Source: Novosphingobium aquimarinum (GTDB taxonomy: Bacteria; Pseudomonadota; Alphaproteobacteria; Sphingomonadales; Sphingomonadaceae). From it: a stretch of DNA of 64,000 bases. Shown piece by piece: positions 28,129 through 41,868 of this stretch (the stretch's first letter is position 1; each line of letters starts with the position of its first letter). The notes under the pieces were generated by a model, which did no database searches, was not told the DNA's origin, and was given only the letters and a program-made list of their open reading frames with translations. The stretch spans positions 310,001 through 374,000 of the forward strand of contig NZ_WRPO01000001.1 of the NCBI RefSeq assembly GCF_009746585.1, read 5' to 3'. A program made the translations under genes and the position numbers.

Positions 28129-28524
28129 ATGATACATGATCCGGCGACCGTGGTCGCGCAAGGTGTAGAGGCGCGCGACCGGTCGCTGCAGGATGATCTG
28201 CGGGATCTGGCGGACGAAGCCCGTACCGCAGCCGAAGCCGAATTCGCGTTTCAGAAGTCGAGAGCCACTTACGCCGGCAAGAGCCTGCCCAAGATTGCAG
28301 GCCTTCTTGTCGGCGCGGCGGTACTCGCATTCTTCGCGATGATGGCGCTGGTCGTCGGTCTTATCATTGCCCTGGCGCCCTTGCTCACCGCGTGGGGATC
28401 GATGGCCCTCGTCACGATCGTCCTGCTTGGCCTTGCACTGGTGGTCGCCCTCGTGGCCCGCAGCAAGTTCAAGGAGACGATGGTGATCATCGGCGATGAC
28501 CGGAGTTCGGAGAGCCAATCATGA
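28129..28524 (+). CDS. YqjE-like membrane protein (Phage_holin_3_6 fold)
   Basis: About 131 residues: an N-terminal cytosolic helix (LQDDLRDLADEARTAAEAEF), then two transmembrane helices near IAGLLVGAAVLAFFAMMALV and MALVTIVLLGLALVVALVA, then a short tail. This matches the YqjE/actinobacterial holin-X superfamily; the 'holin' name is only a fold label and no phage gene is near. The start is ambiguous: GTG 28096 overlaps the previous stop, TTG 28120 has the best GAGGG spacing, and ATG 28129 is used here. Its stop overlaps the next ATG (ATGA). It is the second gene of the EcfG-controlled cluster, in the same order as E. coli yqjD-yqjE. Confidence 0.75.
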   Translation: MIHDPATVVAQGVEARDRSLQDDLRDLADEARTAAEAEFAFQKSRATYAGKSLPKIAGLLVGAAVLAFFAMMALVVGLIIALAPLLTAWGSMALVTIVLLGLALVVALVARSKFKETMVIIGDDRSSESQS

Positions 28525-28838
28525 CTGCCACTGCCCGCAAGGTGCTCCAGGAAAAAGCCGTCCGCAACGCCGCTCGCGATGCGTACGAGACGCGACTTGC
28601 GCAAGTGAAGGCCGATCTCGCCGCGCGCGGCGTTGCTGGCCGGATCGCGGACGACCTGGTGGAAAAGGCCAAGGCAACGTTCGACGAATCCGTAGTCGTC
28701 GCACAGGAGAATCCAGCCGTCGTTGGCGGAACCATCTTCGCCCTAGTGCTTTGGTTGGTGAAGAGCCCGCTAATTGCGTGGACCGAAGACTTGTTCGGTT
28801 CATCGGAAAGGAATGATGACGATGGCGACGGAGATTAA
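28521..28838 (+). CDS. small membrane protein of the stress cluster
   Basis: A 105-residue protein with a basic/charged N-terminal helix (RKVLQEKAVRNAARDAYETR, residues 6-25), one hydrophobic segment (NPAVVGGTIFALVLWLVKSP, about 64-83) and an acidic tail ending NDDDGDGD. Its ATG overlaps the previous stop and its end overlaps the next gene by 17 bases, so all four genes are coupled. Position and size recall E. coli yqjK, but I see no sequence motif that proves it. Function unknown. Confidence 0.7.
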   Translation: MTATARKVLQEKAVRNAARDAYETRLAQVKADLAARGVAGRIADDLVEKAKATFDESVVVAQENPAVVGGTIFALVLWLVKSPLIAWTEDLFGSSERNDDDGDGD

Positions 28839-29421
28839 CCAAACCCCGCCCAAGACCTCGACGGCCCCGCACACCAACGTGGTGGCCCTTCCGGCCAAGC
28901 ACCCCGAAGAGCGCCCATCGGACAAGGCGATCGCCTGGATCAAGAAGCATCCGGTCCTCACGATCGCCGGTGGTATCGCGGTCGGTGCTGCGGTCGGTGC
29001 CCTGCTGCCCCGCCGGGCCGGTCGCCGGATGGCCAACCGCGCCATGGAGCTGGCCGAAATGGCCGCAGCAACCTCGATGATGCTGGGTCACGAAGCCGCC
29101 GACAAGGTCGAGGACTTCGGCGACAGCGCCAAGCGCAGCGCGCTTTCGTTCGGGCATTCGGCCGAGCGCCTCGGTGAGCGCGCCGCGAACCGGGTCGAGC
29201 GCGCCGGATCCGCAGCTCTCGGCACTGCCGGGGCCCTCGCTTATTCGGCCCGCAATCGGGCGGAACGTATTGGCGACGCGGCAGCCGATCGGGCAAGCCG
29301 GTTGTCTCACGCCGCACTCGATAAATCGACGCGCTTGATCGGCTATCCCAAGCCTTCTCTCTCGCTTACGGACCGAATCCTGCTTCGGGCCGGTGAAATC
29401 AAGGGCCGCATCCGCTCCTGA
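28822..29421 (+). CDS. membrane-anchored helical protein of the stress cluster
   Basis: About 199 residues. A glycine-zipper-like membrane segment lies near residues 47-66 (LTIAGGIAVGAAVGALLPRR), followed by a long amphipathic Ala/Arg-rich region with recurring AERLGERAANRVERAGSAA-type repeats (heptad-like, about 95-170). Of three close ATGs (28813, 28816, 28822), the last has the best spacing from AGGA and is used here. It overlaps the preceding gene. It is the fourth and last cluster member, followed by a terminator. Architecture again recalls DUF883-type envelope proteins; no enzymatic motif is visible. Confidence 0.7.
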   Translation: MATEINQTPPKTSTAPHTNVVALPAKHPEERPSDKAIAWIKKHPVLTIAGGIAVGAAVGALLPRRAGRRMANRAMELAEMAAATSMMLGHEAADKVEDFGDSAKRSALSFGHSAERLGERAANRVERAGSAALGTAGALAYSARNRAERIGDAAADRASRLSHAALDKSTRLIGYPKPSLSLTDRILLRAGEIKGRIRS

Positions 29422-29449
29422 CGCTTGCGGTTCGCACATGCAGCACGGT

Positions 29450-29485
29450 AAAGGGGGCCTTCAACCAAACGGAATGGCCCCCTTT
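29450..29485 (+). terminator. terminator hairpin after the stress cluster
   Basis: AAAGGGGGCC (29450-29459) pairs perfectly with GGCCCCCTTT (29476-29485) around a 16-base loop. It lies 28 bases after the cluster and 3 bases before the next ATG, so it may terminate the upstream transcript and also sit in the leader of the DUF4170 gene. The T-run is short. Confidence 0.65.
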
Positions 29486-29488
29486 GCT

Positions 29489-29716
29489 ATGCAGAAGCTT
29501 CACCTCGTATTCGGCGGGCGCGTCACTGACCCGCGCAGCACCGAGTTCGCCGATCTCGACCAGCTCGATATCGTCGGCGTCTTTCCCGACTATGCCTCGG
29601 CTGAAGACGCCTGGCGCGCAAACGCGCAGCGCACGGTGGACGATGCCGAGATGAAGTACGTTCTCGTCCACCTGCATCGGCTGCTCTGGCCCGACCAGCT
29701 GCCGGAAGACAAATAA
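29489..29716 (+). CDS. DUF4170 domain protein
   Basis: A 75-residue protein covering essentially the whole DUF4170 fold: QKLHLVFGGRVTDPRSTEF, LDIVGVFPDYASAEDAWRAN, AQRTVDDAEMKYVLVHLHRL and LLWPDQ. Such proteins are frequent in alphaproteobacteria and of unknown role. The ATG at 29489 matches the family start; one at 29474 would fall inside the hairpin. No Shine-Dalgarno is visible because the terminator hairpin ends 3 bases upstream, which is unusual. A perfect 13-bp hairpin follows. Confidence 0.8.
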   Translation: MQKLHLVFGGRVTDPRSTEFADLDQLDIVGVFPDYASAEDAWRANAQRTVDDAEMKYVLVHLHRLLWPDQLPEDK

Positions 29717-29731
29717 TCTCGCACACGCAAC

Positions 29732-29775
29732 AGCCCCATGGCCCTGCCGCTTCTAAGCAGCTGGGCCATGGGGCT
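29732..29775. terminator. hairpin between the convergent DUF4170 and greA genes
   Basis: AGCCCCATGGCCC (29732-29744) pairs perfectly with GGGCCATGGGGCT (29763-29775) around an 18-base loop in the convergent gap. It probably ends transcription from both sides, though no strong T-run is present on either strand. Confidence 0.6.
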
Positions 29776-29821
29776 ATCTACGCGTGTCCAGGACTATATC
29801 CGCGCGTCGCGCGCGACGGGA

Positions 29822-30298
29822 TCAGATGAACTCGATCTTGTTGACGAGATAGAACTTGTCGCCCGCAGGCACGGTGACCTCGATCTCTTCTTCGACCTTA
29901 CGACCGATAAGCGCCTTGCCCAGCGGCGAATTGTAGCTGATGCGTCCGGCCTTGGCGTCCGCCTCGTAAGGGCCGACGATCTGGTACTTCACCGGCTTGT
30001 CGTCCTCGTCGATCAAGGTGACGGTGGCGCCGAAGATGATCTTCTCACCCGAGAGCGTGGTGGGATCGACGATCTGCGCACGACTGATCCGGTCTTCGAG
30101 ATCGGCGATGGTCGCCTCGACTTGTCCCTGACGCTCTTTCGCCGCGTGATACTCGGCGTTTTCCGAAAGGTCGCCATGAGCGCGCGCTTCCTCGATCGCA
30201 TCGACGATCCGGGGACGCTCTTCGCGCAGGGCCTTCAGCTCAGCGGTTAGCCTCTCGTAGCCTTCCGCGAGCATGGGCAGCTTTTCGACACTCGCCAT
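29822..30298 (-). CDS. greA: transcription elongation factor GreA
   Basis: A 158-residue GreA, which enters the RNA polymerase secondary channel and stimulates cleavage of backtracked RNA. The N-terminal coiled coil holds the tip motif [20 protein letters not shown] (about 45) with the key acidic residues. The C-terminal FKBP-like domain has [20 protein letters not shown] and [19 protein letters not shown]. The start is ATG 30298; a strong AGGAGG lies unusually far away (13 bases). Upstream, about 105 bases away, carB is transcribed in the same direction. Confidence 0.96.
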   Translation of the reverse strand: MASVEKLPMLAEGYERLTAELKALREERPRIVDAIEEARAHGDLSENAEYHAAKERQGQVEATIADLEDRISRAQIVDPTTLSGEKIIFGATVTLIDEDDKPVKYQIVGPYEADAKAGRISYNSPLGKALIGRKVEEEIEVTVPAGDKFYLVNKIEFI

Positions 30299-30403
30299 TG
30301 TAGTAATTCTTCCTCCTGCGCCTCCCGTCCCACAACGACTATGGTTTTCCGCACCTTCCCGGTACGGGCCGACCATTCGCGATGTGGGGAGGCAAGATCG
30401 ATT

Positions 30404-33727
<3,324 letters not shown>

Positions 33728-33778
33728 GACTGGCTTTCTGTCAGTTGGGTCGGGTCAGTGGCTGGCGGGGGGCCAGAC

Positions 33779-34945
33779 CTACTTCAGCATCCCCACGAAT
33801 TTTTGGAAGAGGTAGAAGCTGTCCTGCGGGCCGGGGCTCGCCTCGGGGTGGTACTGCACGCCGAACGCCTTCTTGCCCTTGATCGAAATGCCGCAATTGG
33901 TGCCGTCGAACAGCGAGACGTGGGTCTGCTCGACGGTATCGGGCAGCGTGTCGCCATCGACCGCGAAGCCGTGGTTCATCGAGGTGATCTCGACATAGTC
34001 GTCCGCGAGCCGCTTCACGGGATGATTGGCACCGCGGTGGCCCTGGAACATCTTGGCGGTCTTCGCGCCGGCGGCGAGGCCGAGCATCTGGTGGCCGAGG
34101 CAGATGCCGAAGATCGGCACGTCGCGCTCCAGCAGTTCCTTGATCACCGGCACGGCGTAGCGCCCCGTCGCGGCGGGATCGCCCGGGCCGTTCGACAGGA
34201 ACACACCGTCCGGCGCGAGTTCGAGGATCTTCTCGAGGGTGGTCTCGGCAGGCACCACGGTCACGCGCGCGCCGGCTTTCACCAGGTTGCGGAAAATGTT
34301 GTCCTTGGCGCCATAGTCGATCGCGACGACGTGCGGCCGCGCATCGCGCGGGGATCGGCCATAGCCCTGCCCCAGCGTCCAGACCGAACCTTCCCAGCCT
34401 TCCTGGATCTGGCGGCTGACGCGCTTGGCGAGGTCCATGCCTTCCAGACCGGGCCAATCCTGCGCGCGCTTCACCAGTGCGGGAATATCGAAATTGCCAT
34501 GCGGATCGTGGGCAATCACCGCATTAGGCGCGCCCTTCACTCGGATCCGCCGCGTCAGCGCGCGCGTATCGACGCCGGCGAGACCGATCTTGCCATGGTC
34601 GCGCAGCCAGTTATCGAATTCCCCGCGCGAGCGGAAGTTGGAGGCGAGCGTCACATCCTGGCGGACGATGCAGCCGACCGCGGAATCGACTTTCGATTCC
34701 AGATCCTCTTCGTTGACGCCGACGTTGCCGATATGCGGGAACGTGAACGTGACGATCTGCGCCGCGTAGGACGGGTCGGTCATCACTTCCTGATATCCGG
34801 TCATCGAGGTGTTGAAACACACTTCGCCGACTTCGGTCCCGACGGCGCCGAAGCCCCGCCCCCACAAGACCGTCCCGTCGGCAAGGACCAGAACGCCGGT
34901 GGCCCCGTCGGGCTTGGGCGCGTGCGAAGATGCGGGGTCGGCCAT
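33779..34945 (-). CDS. carA: carbamoyl-phosphate synthase small subunit
   Basis: The 388-residue glutaminase subunit of carbamoyl-phosphate synthase. The N-terminal CPSase domain shows VLADGTVLWGRGFGAVG, CFNTSMTGYQEVMTDPSYA and GCIVRQ. The C-terminal class I amidotransferase has the nucleophile Cys in IFGICLGHQML (about 281) and the catalytic His/Glu in GVQYHPEASPGP (about 362). It is transcribed with carB; the 154-base gap upstream is shared with divergent yqeY and should hold promoters for both. Confidence 0.98.
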   Translation of the reverse strand: MADPASSHAPKPDGATGVLVLADGTVLWGRGFGAVGTEVGEVCFNTSMTGYQEVMTDPSYAAQIVTFTFPHIGNVGVNEEDLESKVDSAVGCIVRQDVTLASNFRSRGEFDNWLRDHGKIGLAGVDTRALTRRIRVKGAPNAVIAHDPHGNFDIPALVKRAQDWPGLEGMDLAKRVSRQIQEGWEGSVWTLGQGYGRSPRDARPHVVAIDYGAKDNIFRNLVKAGARVTVVPAETTLEKILELAPDGVFLSNGPGDPAATGRYAVPVIKELLERDVPIFGICLGHQMLGLAAGAKTAKMFQGHRGANHPVKRLADDYVEITSMNHGFAVDGDTLPDTVEQTHVSLFDGTNCGISIKGKKAFGVQYHPEASPGPQDSFYLFQKFVGMLK

Positions 34946-35099
34946 GGGGTCGCTCCGTTATGCGGCGTTCGAACGATGAGTGCTAAGGCCCATCGGCTAG
35001 ACACGGTTGTGCAAGGCGTCAAGGCTGCGGTGGAAAACGCGTCCATATCCGCCTATCTGCTCCAGCATACCAGACATAGGCAAGGATGGACGATTTTCC

Positions 35100-35552
35100 A
35101 TGATCCGCGATACGATCAAGGCCGCGCAAGTCGCGTCGATGAAGGCCGGCGACAAGCCCCGCACCGCTGCCGTGCGGCTGATCCTCGCCAAGCTGAAGGA
35201 TCGCGACATCGAATTGCGCACCGCCGCGACCACACCTGACGACGATGCGCTGGTCATCGAAGTGCTGCAGAAGATGGCCAAGCAGCGCCGCGAATCCATC
35301 CAGCTGTTCGAGGAAGGCGGCCGGCCCGAACGCGCCGCGGACGAACGCGCCGAACTGGAAGTGATCGAGGAATTCCTGCCCGCACAGATGTCCGAAGAGG
35401 AAACCCGAGTCGCGATCGCGGCGATCAAGGCCGAGACCGGTGCCGAAGGCATGAAGGACATGGGCAAGGTTATGAGCGAACTCAAAGCCCGCCACGGCCC
35501 GCAGCTCGATATGTCCAAGGCCAGCGGTCTGGTGAAGGCCGCGCTCGCGTGA
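35100..35552 (+). CDS. yqeY: GatB/YqeY domain protein
   Basis: A 150-residue YqeY protein. The family shares the tail domain of GatB/Gln-tRNA synthetase and is thought to act on tRNA-related substrates; its true role is unclear. Motifs: MIRDTIKAAQVASMKAGDKP, RTAAVRLILAKLKDRDIE, MAKQRRESIQLFEEGGRPE, EFLPAQMSEEE and GMKDMGKVMSELKARH. The start is ATG 35100 with AAGGATGGA upstream. It precedes dnaG by 31 bases, taking the place rpsU has in the E. coli macromolecular-synthesis operon. Confidence 0.95.
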   Translation: MIRDTIKAAQVASMKAGDKPRTAAVRLILAKLKDRDIELRTAATTPDDDALVIEVLQKMAKQRRESIQLFEEGGRPERAADERAELEVIEEFLPAQMSEEETRVAIAAIKAETGAEGMKDMGKVMSELKARHGPQLDMSKASGLVKAALA

Positions 35553-35583
35553 ACCGGCCCCCTCCCCTTTCCGGGAGGATGCG

Positions 35584-37434
35584 ATGCTGAGCCCGCAGTG
35601 GCTCGATCAGCTGCGGACGCGGATCACGCTGTCGGCGCTGATCGGACGCTCGGTGCGGCTGATTCGCGCAGGGCGTGAATTCAAGGCCTGCTGCCCGTTC
35701 CACAACGAGAAGTCGCCAAGTTTCACCGTCAACGACGAAAAGGGCTTCTACCACTGCTTCGGCTGCGGGGCGCATGGCGACGCGATCCGCTGGATGACCG
35801 ATCACCAGGGCCTCGAGTTCATGGATGCGGTCAAGGAGCTCGCCGCCGAAGCGGGGATGGACGTGCCCGCGCCCGATCCGCGCGCCGCAAAGCAGGCCGA
35901 GCAGCGCGCCTCGCTGCACGACGTGATGGCAGCGGCGCAGGAATGGTTCGTCGCAAATCTCGAGGGCGAAGGCGGCAAGGCCGCGCGCGACTATCTGGCG
36001 ACCCGCGGGTTCGATGCCGCGACCGTCCGCAAGTTCGGCTTCGGCTTCGCGCCGGACGAGCGGCAGTCGCTGAAGGCGGCCTTGGCGCGTTTTCCGGAGC
36101 CCATGCTGATCGAGGCGGGGCTGCGCATCGCCGTCGAGGGCCGCGATCCCTACGATCGCTTCCGCGGCCGGCTGATGCTGCCGATCCAGGACGTGCGCGG
36201 CCGGGCGATCGCCTTTGGCGGGCGCATCCTGGCCAAGGACAAGACGGACGCCCCGAAGTACCTGAACTCGCCCGATACGCCGCTCTTCGACAAGGGCCGC
36301 ACGCTCTACAATCTGCACCGCGCCGCACCGGCCGCACGCCAATCGGGGCGGATGGTCGTGGTCGAAGGCTACATGGACGTGGTCGCGCTGGCCGCCGCCG
36401 GGATCGAGGAGGCAGTCGCCCCGCTCGGCACCGCGTTGACGGAAGAGCAAATCGAATTGCTCTGGCGGCAAGTCGAAACGCCGGTGCTGTGCCTCGATGG
36501 CGACGCCGCCGGCCAGCGCGCGGCCATGCGAGCGGTTACGCGCGCGCTGCCGATGCTCCGCCCGTCCCACTCGCTGCGGATCGCGCGGCTGCCCGAAGGC
36601 CTCGATCCCGACGATCTGGTGAAGAAAAAGGGGCCCGAAGCGCTCAGAACGTTGCTCGGAGAGGCGCAGTCGCTGCTCGACGTGCTGTGGGTTCAGGAAC
36701 GCGACGGGGCCTCCCTCGCGACGCCAGAAGACAAGGCGGGCCTCAAAGCGCGGCTCATGGCGCATGTTGATGCGATCGCGGACAGCGATATTGCCAGCCT
36801 CTATCGCCGCGAACTGCTCGATCGCTATTCCGCCTTCGCGTTCCCGCCCCGCCCCGATCGCCGCCAAAGCAATTTTGCGCCGCGCCGGGGCGGCCGCGAT
36901 TTCGAGAAGCCGCGTCCGCCCTCGTCACCCGAATCGCTTGGCCGCTTGCGTCGCGCCTCGCAGGGCAGCGCACGTGATGCCCTGTCGGCGGCAGTCCTTG
37001 CCGGACTGATCCGCTGGCCCCTCGAGATCGATCGTCATGCCGATGCCCTGGCGCGAACGCCGGCCCTCGATCCGCGATTTGGCAGGCTCCTGGATTGTTG
37101 CGACGCAGCAATGACGCTTGAAAGCGGCCAACTTTCGACCATATTGGCAGAGCACGGTCTGGAAGGGCCTGATCCCGCCGAATACGCGGGGCTCCGCTTC
37201 GGTTTTCTCGATCCCGATGCGGACCCGGCACAAGCGGCTCAGGACCTTTCCCGGGCTTTGGAGTTGCTGGTTGAACGCCCGGTTTTGGAGGCGGCCTTGG
37301 CAGACGCGACGGAGAGGTTCGAAAGCGACTTGTCCGAGGAGGCCTTCGAAGAGCAGCAGCGTCTGCTCAAGAGAAAGCTGGAATTCGATCGTCGGCTCAG
37401 GCACATGGCGACGAGAAATGCGGCGGTACCCTAG
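35584..37434 (+). CDS. dnaG: DNA primase
   Basis: A 616-residue DnaG that lays RNA primers for replication. Domains: CHC2 zinc finger ([10 protein letters not shown]...[12 protein letters not shown], about 38-65), the catalytic core with [20 protein letters not shown] (about 193) and TOPRIM ([20 protein letters not shown] about 259; [15 protein letters not shown] about 302), then a C-terminal DnaB-interacting region with [21 protein letters not shown] Pro/Arg-rich linker lies near residues 415-450. It sits between yqeY and rpoD; rpoD starts 59 bases on. Confidence 0.97.
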   Translation: MLSPQWLDQLRTRITLSALIGRSVRLIRAGREFKACCPFHNEKSPSFTVNDEKGFYHCFGCGAHGDAIRWMTDHQGLEFMDAVKELAAEAGMDVPAPDPRAAKQAEQRASLHDVMAAAQEWFVANLEGEGGKAARDYLATRGFDAATVRKFGFGFAPDERQSLKAALARFPEPMLIEAGLRIAVEGRDPYDRFRGRLMLPIQDVRGRAIAFGGRILAKDKTDAPKYLNSPDTPLFDKGRTLYNLHRAAPAARQSGRMVVVEGYMDVVALAAAGIEEAVAPLGTALTEEQIELLWRQVETPVLCLDGDAAGQRAAMRAVTRALPMLRPSHSLRIARLPEGLDPDDLVKKKGPEALRTLLGEAQSLLDVLWVQERDGASLATPEDKAGLKARLMAHVDAIADSDIASLYRRELLDRYSAFAFPPRPDRRQSNFAPRRGGRDFEKPRPPSSPESLGRLRRASQGSARDALSAAVLAGLIRWPLEIDRHADALARTPALDPRFGRLLDCCDAAMTLESGQLSTILAEHGLEGPDPAEYAGLRFGFLDPDADPAQAAQDLSRALELLVERPVLEAALADATERFESDLSEEAFEEQQRLLKRKLEFDRRLRHMATRNAAVP

Positions 37435-37493
37435 CCGGTGCGCCTCCCGCACGGATGGGGCACGGCAGGAATCAGGATCTTTTTGGCGGTAGA

Positions 37494-39515
<2,022 letters not shown>

Positions 39516-39520
39516 TCCGA

Positions 39521-39551
39521 AAGGCCCCGCATTGCGGGGCCTTTCTTCTTG
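39521..39551. terminator. intrinsic terminator after rpoD (bidirectional)
   Basis: AAAGGCCCCGC pairs perfectly with GCGGGGCCTTT (11 bp, loop ATT), followed by CTTCTT on the plus strand. It lies between convergent rpoD and the methyltransferase gene, so it can serve both. Confidence 0.9.
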
Positions 39552-39569
39552 GATGGCCGAAGCATCTCG

Positions 39570-40517
39570 TCAGGCCGCCATCAGTTTCGGCAGGCTCTTC
39601 GCGGCGCAGCCGACATGGCGGTGATCGGTTCCGCAACATCCGCCGATGACTTTCAGTCCCGGCAGCTTCGACGCGAGATCGCGGTGAAGCCGGCCGAATT
39701 CGGCAGGGTCGCCCTCGTCCAGAACCTCGCTGTTGTCGAGTTCCTCGTGGCTCAGCCGTGAGGCATTCGCGCGCAAACCGCCGATGCGCTCGACCCAGGG
39801 TTCTTCGGCGTTCAGGACTTCGCCGAAATGATCGGGGTGCGCGCAGTTGATCATGTAATAGGCCGGGCTGGCTCCGGTAGCGTCATCGACCGCGACGATG
39901 GCTTCGCCCAGGGCATCGCCCGAGGGCAGGCGGCCATCGGTCTCCACGGTGAACGATATCACGCACGGCAAACCGGCGTCCGTCGCCGCGCGGGCAATGC
40001 CTGTCGCTTCGCCGATACTGGTCATCGTGATCGCGGAGATCATGTCCACTCCGGCCTGAGCTAGGGTTGCGATCTGAGGCCGATGCAGTTCCTGCGCGGC
40101 CTCTGCCGTCGGCACGCTATCGGCAGAATAGCCGTCTCCCGCAGGACCGATCACGCCGTTCATCACGATTGCGGGCAGGCGTTCCTGCCACCGATCGCGC
40201 AGACCGCCCGCGAATTGAGCCGCCTCGCGACTGAGATCGAGCAGCGCCTCCCGGCTCATACCGAGGCGTTCGGCCCAAGTCGTGCACCCGCGCCAGGTGC
40301 AGGTATCGAGCACGAAGCCACGGCCTTCAGCTTCTGCGATGGCCAGAAAGCCTTCGAAATAGCGCTCCATGGCCTCGCGTGCGGCGTCATCCCGGATCAG
40401 CGTCAGGGCGGCGAATTCCGGCGCGGAAAAGCCCTGCTGAAAGAACAGCCATGTTTCCAGCCCGCCATCGGTCAGAAATGGTGTTCGGGATTGAAGTAGT
40501 CGTTGGACCGGTTTCAT
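39570..40517 (-). CDS. homocysteine S-methyltransferase family protein
   Basis: A 315-residue single-domain member of the homocysteine/S-methylmethionine methyltransferase family (MmuM-like, Pfam S-methyl_trans). Zinc-ligand Cys are visible in YYMINCAHPDHF (about 230) and LKVIGGCCGTDHRH (about 291). The N terminus FLTDGGLETWLFFQQG is typical. The methyl donor is not certain: S-methylmethionine is usual for stand-alone members, but this one could act on other methylated donors. Transcription is towards rpoD. 205 bases separate it from the divergent TetR gene, which may regulate it (inference from position). Confidence 0.82.
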   Translation of the reverse strand: MKPVQRLLQSRTPFLTDGGLETWLFFQQGFSAPEFAALTLIRDDAAREAMERYFEGFLAIAEAEGRGFVLDTCTWRGCTTWAERLGMSREALLDLSREAAQFAGGLRDRWQERLPAIVMNGVIGPAGDGYSADSVPTAEAAQELHRPQIATLAQAGVDMISAITMTSIGEATGIARAATDAGLPCVISFTVETDGRLPSGDALGEAIVAVDDATGASPAYYMINCAHPDHFGEVLNAEEPWVERIGGLRANASRLSHEELDNSEVLDEGDPAEFGRLHRDLASKLPGLKVIGGCCGTDHRHVGCAAKSLPKLMAA

Positions 40518-40722
40518 TGTCTTTATCTCCCTGATTGGACTGCCGACCTTGTCTCGAAAATGTCGGGGCGGATCCAGACGACTTGCGGTACGGCAGCTTT
40601 AGCCAGTGTTTCTTCAATAATTCCAGGGTCTTGCCGGTCCGTAGTGATCCTGGCTTTTGCGGGACTGGCCCAAAAACCGGACTCGCGGTACAGTAAGCGC
40701 AGGCAAGCAAGGGAGCCGCGGA

Positions 40723-41340
40723 GTGGCGCGGGGTTCGGAAACGAAGCGCAGGATCATGGATGTCGCGCAGGAATCGATCCTCGCGAAGGGTTTCGACGCG
40801 ACCTCGATCGAGGAGATCGTCGCCAGCGCGGAAATCACCAAGAGCGGATTCTTTTATCACTTCCCCGACAAGAACGCCCTCGCGCACGCGCTGATCGAGC
40901 GCCACATCGAGGTCGAGGACGCCTTGTTCGACGATTTGTTCGACCGGGCGCGCGCGCTCACCGACGACCCGCTTCAAGTCATGCTGGTGGGGTTGAAACT
41001 GTTGGCCGAACTGATCGCGGACATGCCGGGGCGCCATCCGGGCTGCATCGTCGCCACCGCAGTCTACCAGGACCGATTGTTCAACCCCGACGTACGCGAT
41101 GCGAACCGTCGCGCCGTGATGGGTTGGCGCGCTCGCTTTCGCGCCATGATCGACGACATTCTCGCGAGCTATCCGATGCACGATGTCGTCGATCCGGATG
41201 ATCTGGCCGATCTGGTGAACACGATCATCGAAGGCGGCCTCGTGATGGGCCGCGCGCTGGACGATCCCGGGATCACGCCGCGCCAGATCCTGCTGCTGCG
41301 CTCCTATCTGAAGCTTCAGTTCTCGCCCCGCGTGTCTTGA
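40723..41340 (+). CDS. TetR/AcrR family transcriptional regulator
   Basis: A 205-residue TetR-family repressor. Residues 10-55 form the HTH (RRIMDVAQESILAKGFDATS, IEEIVASAEITKSGFFYHFP). The C-terminal ligand-binding domain resembles the YcdC/TetR_C group, with GRHPGCIVATAVYQDRLFNP and LVNTIIEGGLVMGRALDDPG. The GTG start at 40723 is chosen because AAGGGAG lies 7 bases upstream; an in-frame TTG at 40657 lacks such a site. It is divergent from the homocysteine methyltransferase gene. The ligand is unknown. Confidence 0.87.
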   Translation: MARGSETKRRIMDVAQESILAKGFDATSIEEIVASAEITKSGFFYHFPDKNALAHALIERHIEVEDALFDDLFDRARALTDDPLQVMLVGLKLLAELIADMPGRHPGCIVATAVYQDRLFNPDVRDANRRAVMGWRARFRAMIDDILASYPMHDVVDPDDLADLVNTIIEGGLVMGRALDDPGITPRQILLLRSYLKLQFSPRVS

Positions 41341-41415
41341 GGCCGTGTCAAGCAGGATCGGAAAACTTCGAAACCGCCGGTAGCGCTGCTTCGCGCAAGC
41401 GCCTATGTGGCGCGC

Positions 41416-41868
41416 ATGAAGATCGCTATCGCTTCCGATCACGCCGCCGTCGACCTCAAGGCCGATCTTGCCGCGTGGCTGGCCGAGAACGGCCATCAGG
41501 TTTCCGACCTCGGTCCCGCCACCGCGGATCGCGTCGATTATCCCGACTATGGCTACAAGCTGGCCGAAGCCGTCGCGAGCGGTGATGCCGAGTACGGCGT
41601 CGCGCTGTGCGGATCGGGGATCGGAATATCGATCGCGGTCAATCGCCATCCGTCGTTGCGCTGCGCGCTCGTGTCCGAGCCGCTGTCGGCCAGCCTCGCG
41701 CGCGAGCACAACGATGCCAATGCCATCGCCATGGGTGCGCGGCTGACCGGCCCGGACATGGCCAAGGCGTGCCTCGAAGCCTTTCTTTCCACCGAGTTCG
41801 GCGGCGGCCGCCATGCGGGCCGCGTCGACAAGCTCTCGAATCCGTCCCTGAAGGAGACCGCCCGATGA
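41416..41868 (+). CDS. rpiB: ribose-5-phosphate isomerase B
   Basis: A 150-residue RpiB that interconverts ribose 5-phosphate and ribulose 5-phosphate. Motifs: [20 protein letters not shown] at the N terminus, [20 protein letters not shown], the catalytic Cys loop [20 protein letters not shown] (about 67), [15 protein letters not shown] (about 97) and [16 protein letters not shown] 41416 is used; no clear Shine-Dalgarno is seen. Its stop overlaps the glyA start (ATGA). The same gene pair occurs in other alphaproteobacteria. Confidence 0.95.
   Translation: MKIAIASDHAAVDLKADLAAWLAENGHQVSDLGPATADRVDYPDYGYKLAEAVASGDAEYGVALCGSGIGISIAVNRHPSLRCALVSEPLSASLAREHNDANAIAMGARLTGPDMAKACLEAFLSTEFGGGRHAGRVDKLSNPSLKETAR

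Noticed and set aside
28129..28524. Phage holin or prophage remnant
   Set aside because: The protein has only the YqjE-like holin-superfamily fold; no phage structural, lysis or integrase genes are nearby.
29738..30250. Plus-strand reading frame opposite greA
   Set aside because: Antisense of a clear greA gene; no ribosome-binding site or family motif.
40518..40722. SAM-II riboswitch upstream of the homocysteine methyltransferase (GGCTAAAGC seen on the minus strand)
   Set aside because: Only a short GCTAAAGC match is present; the other conserved core segments and a pseudoknot near the ATG are not visible.
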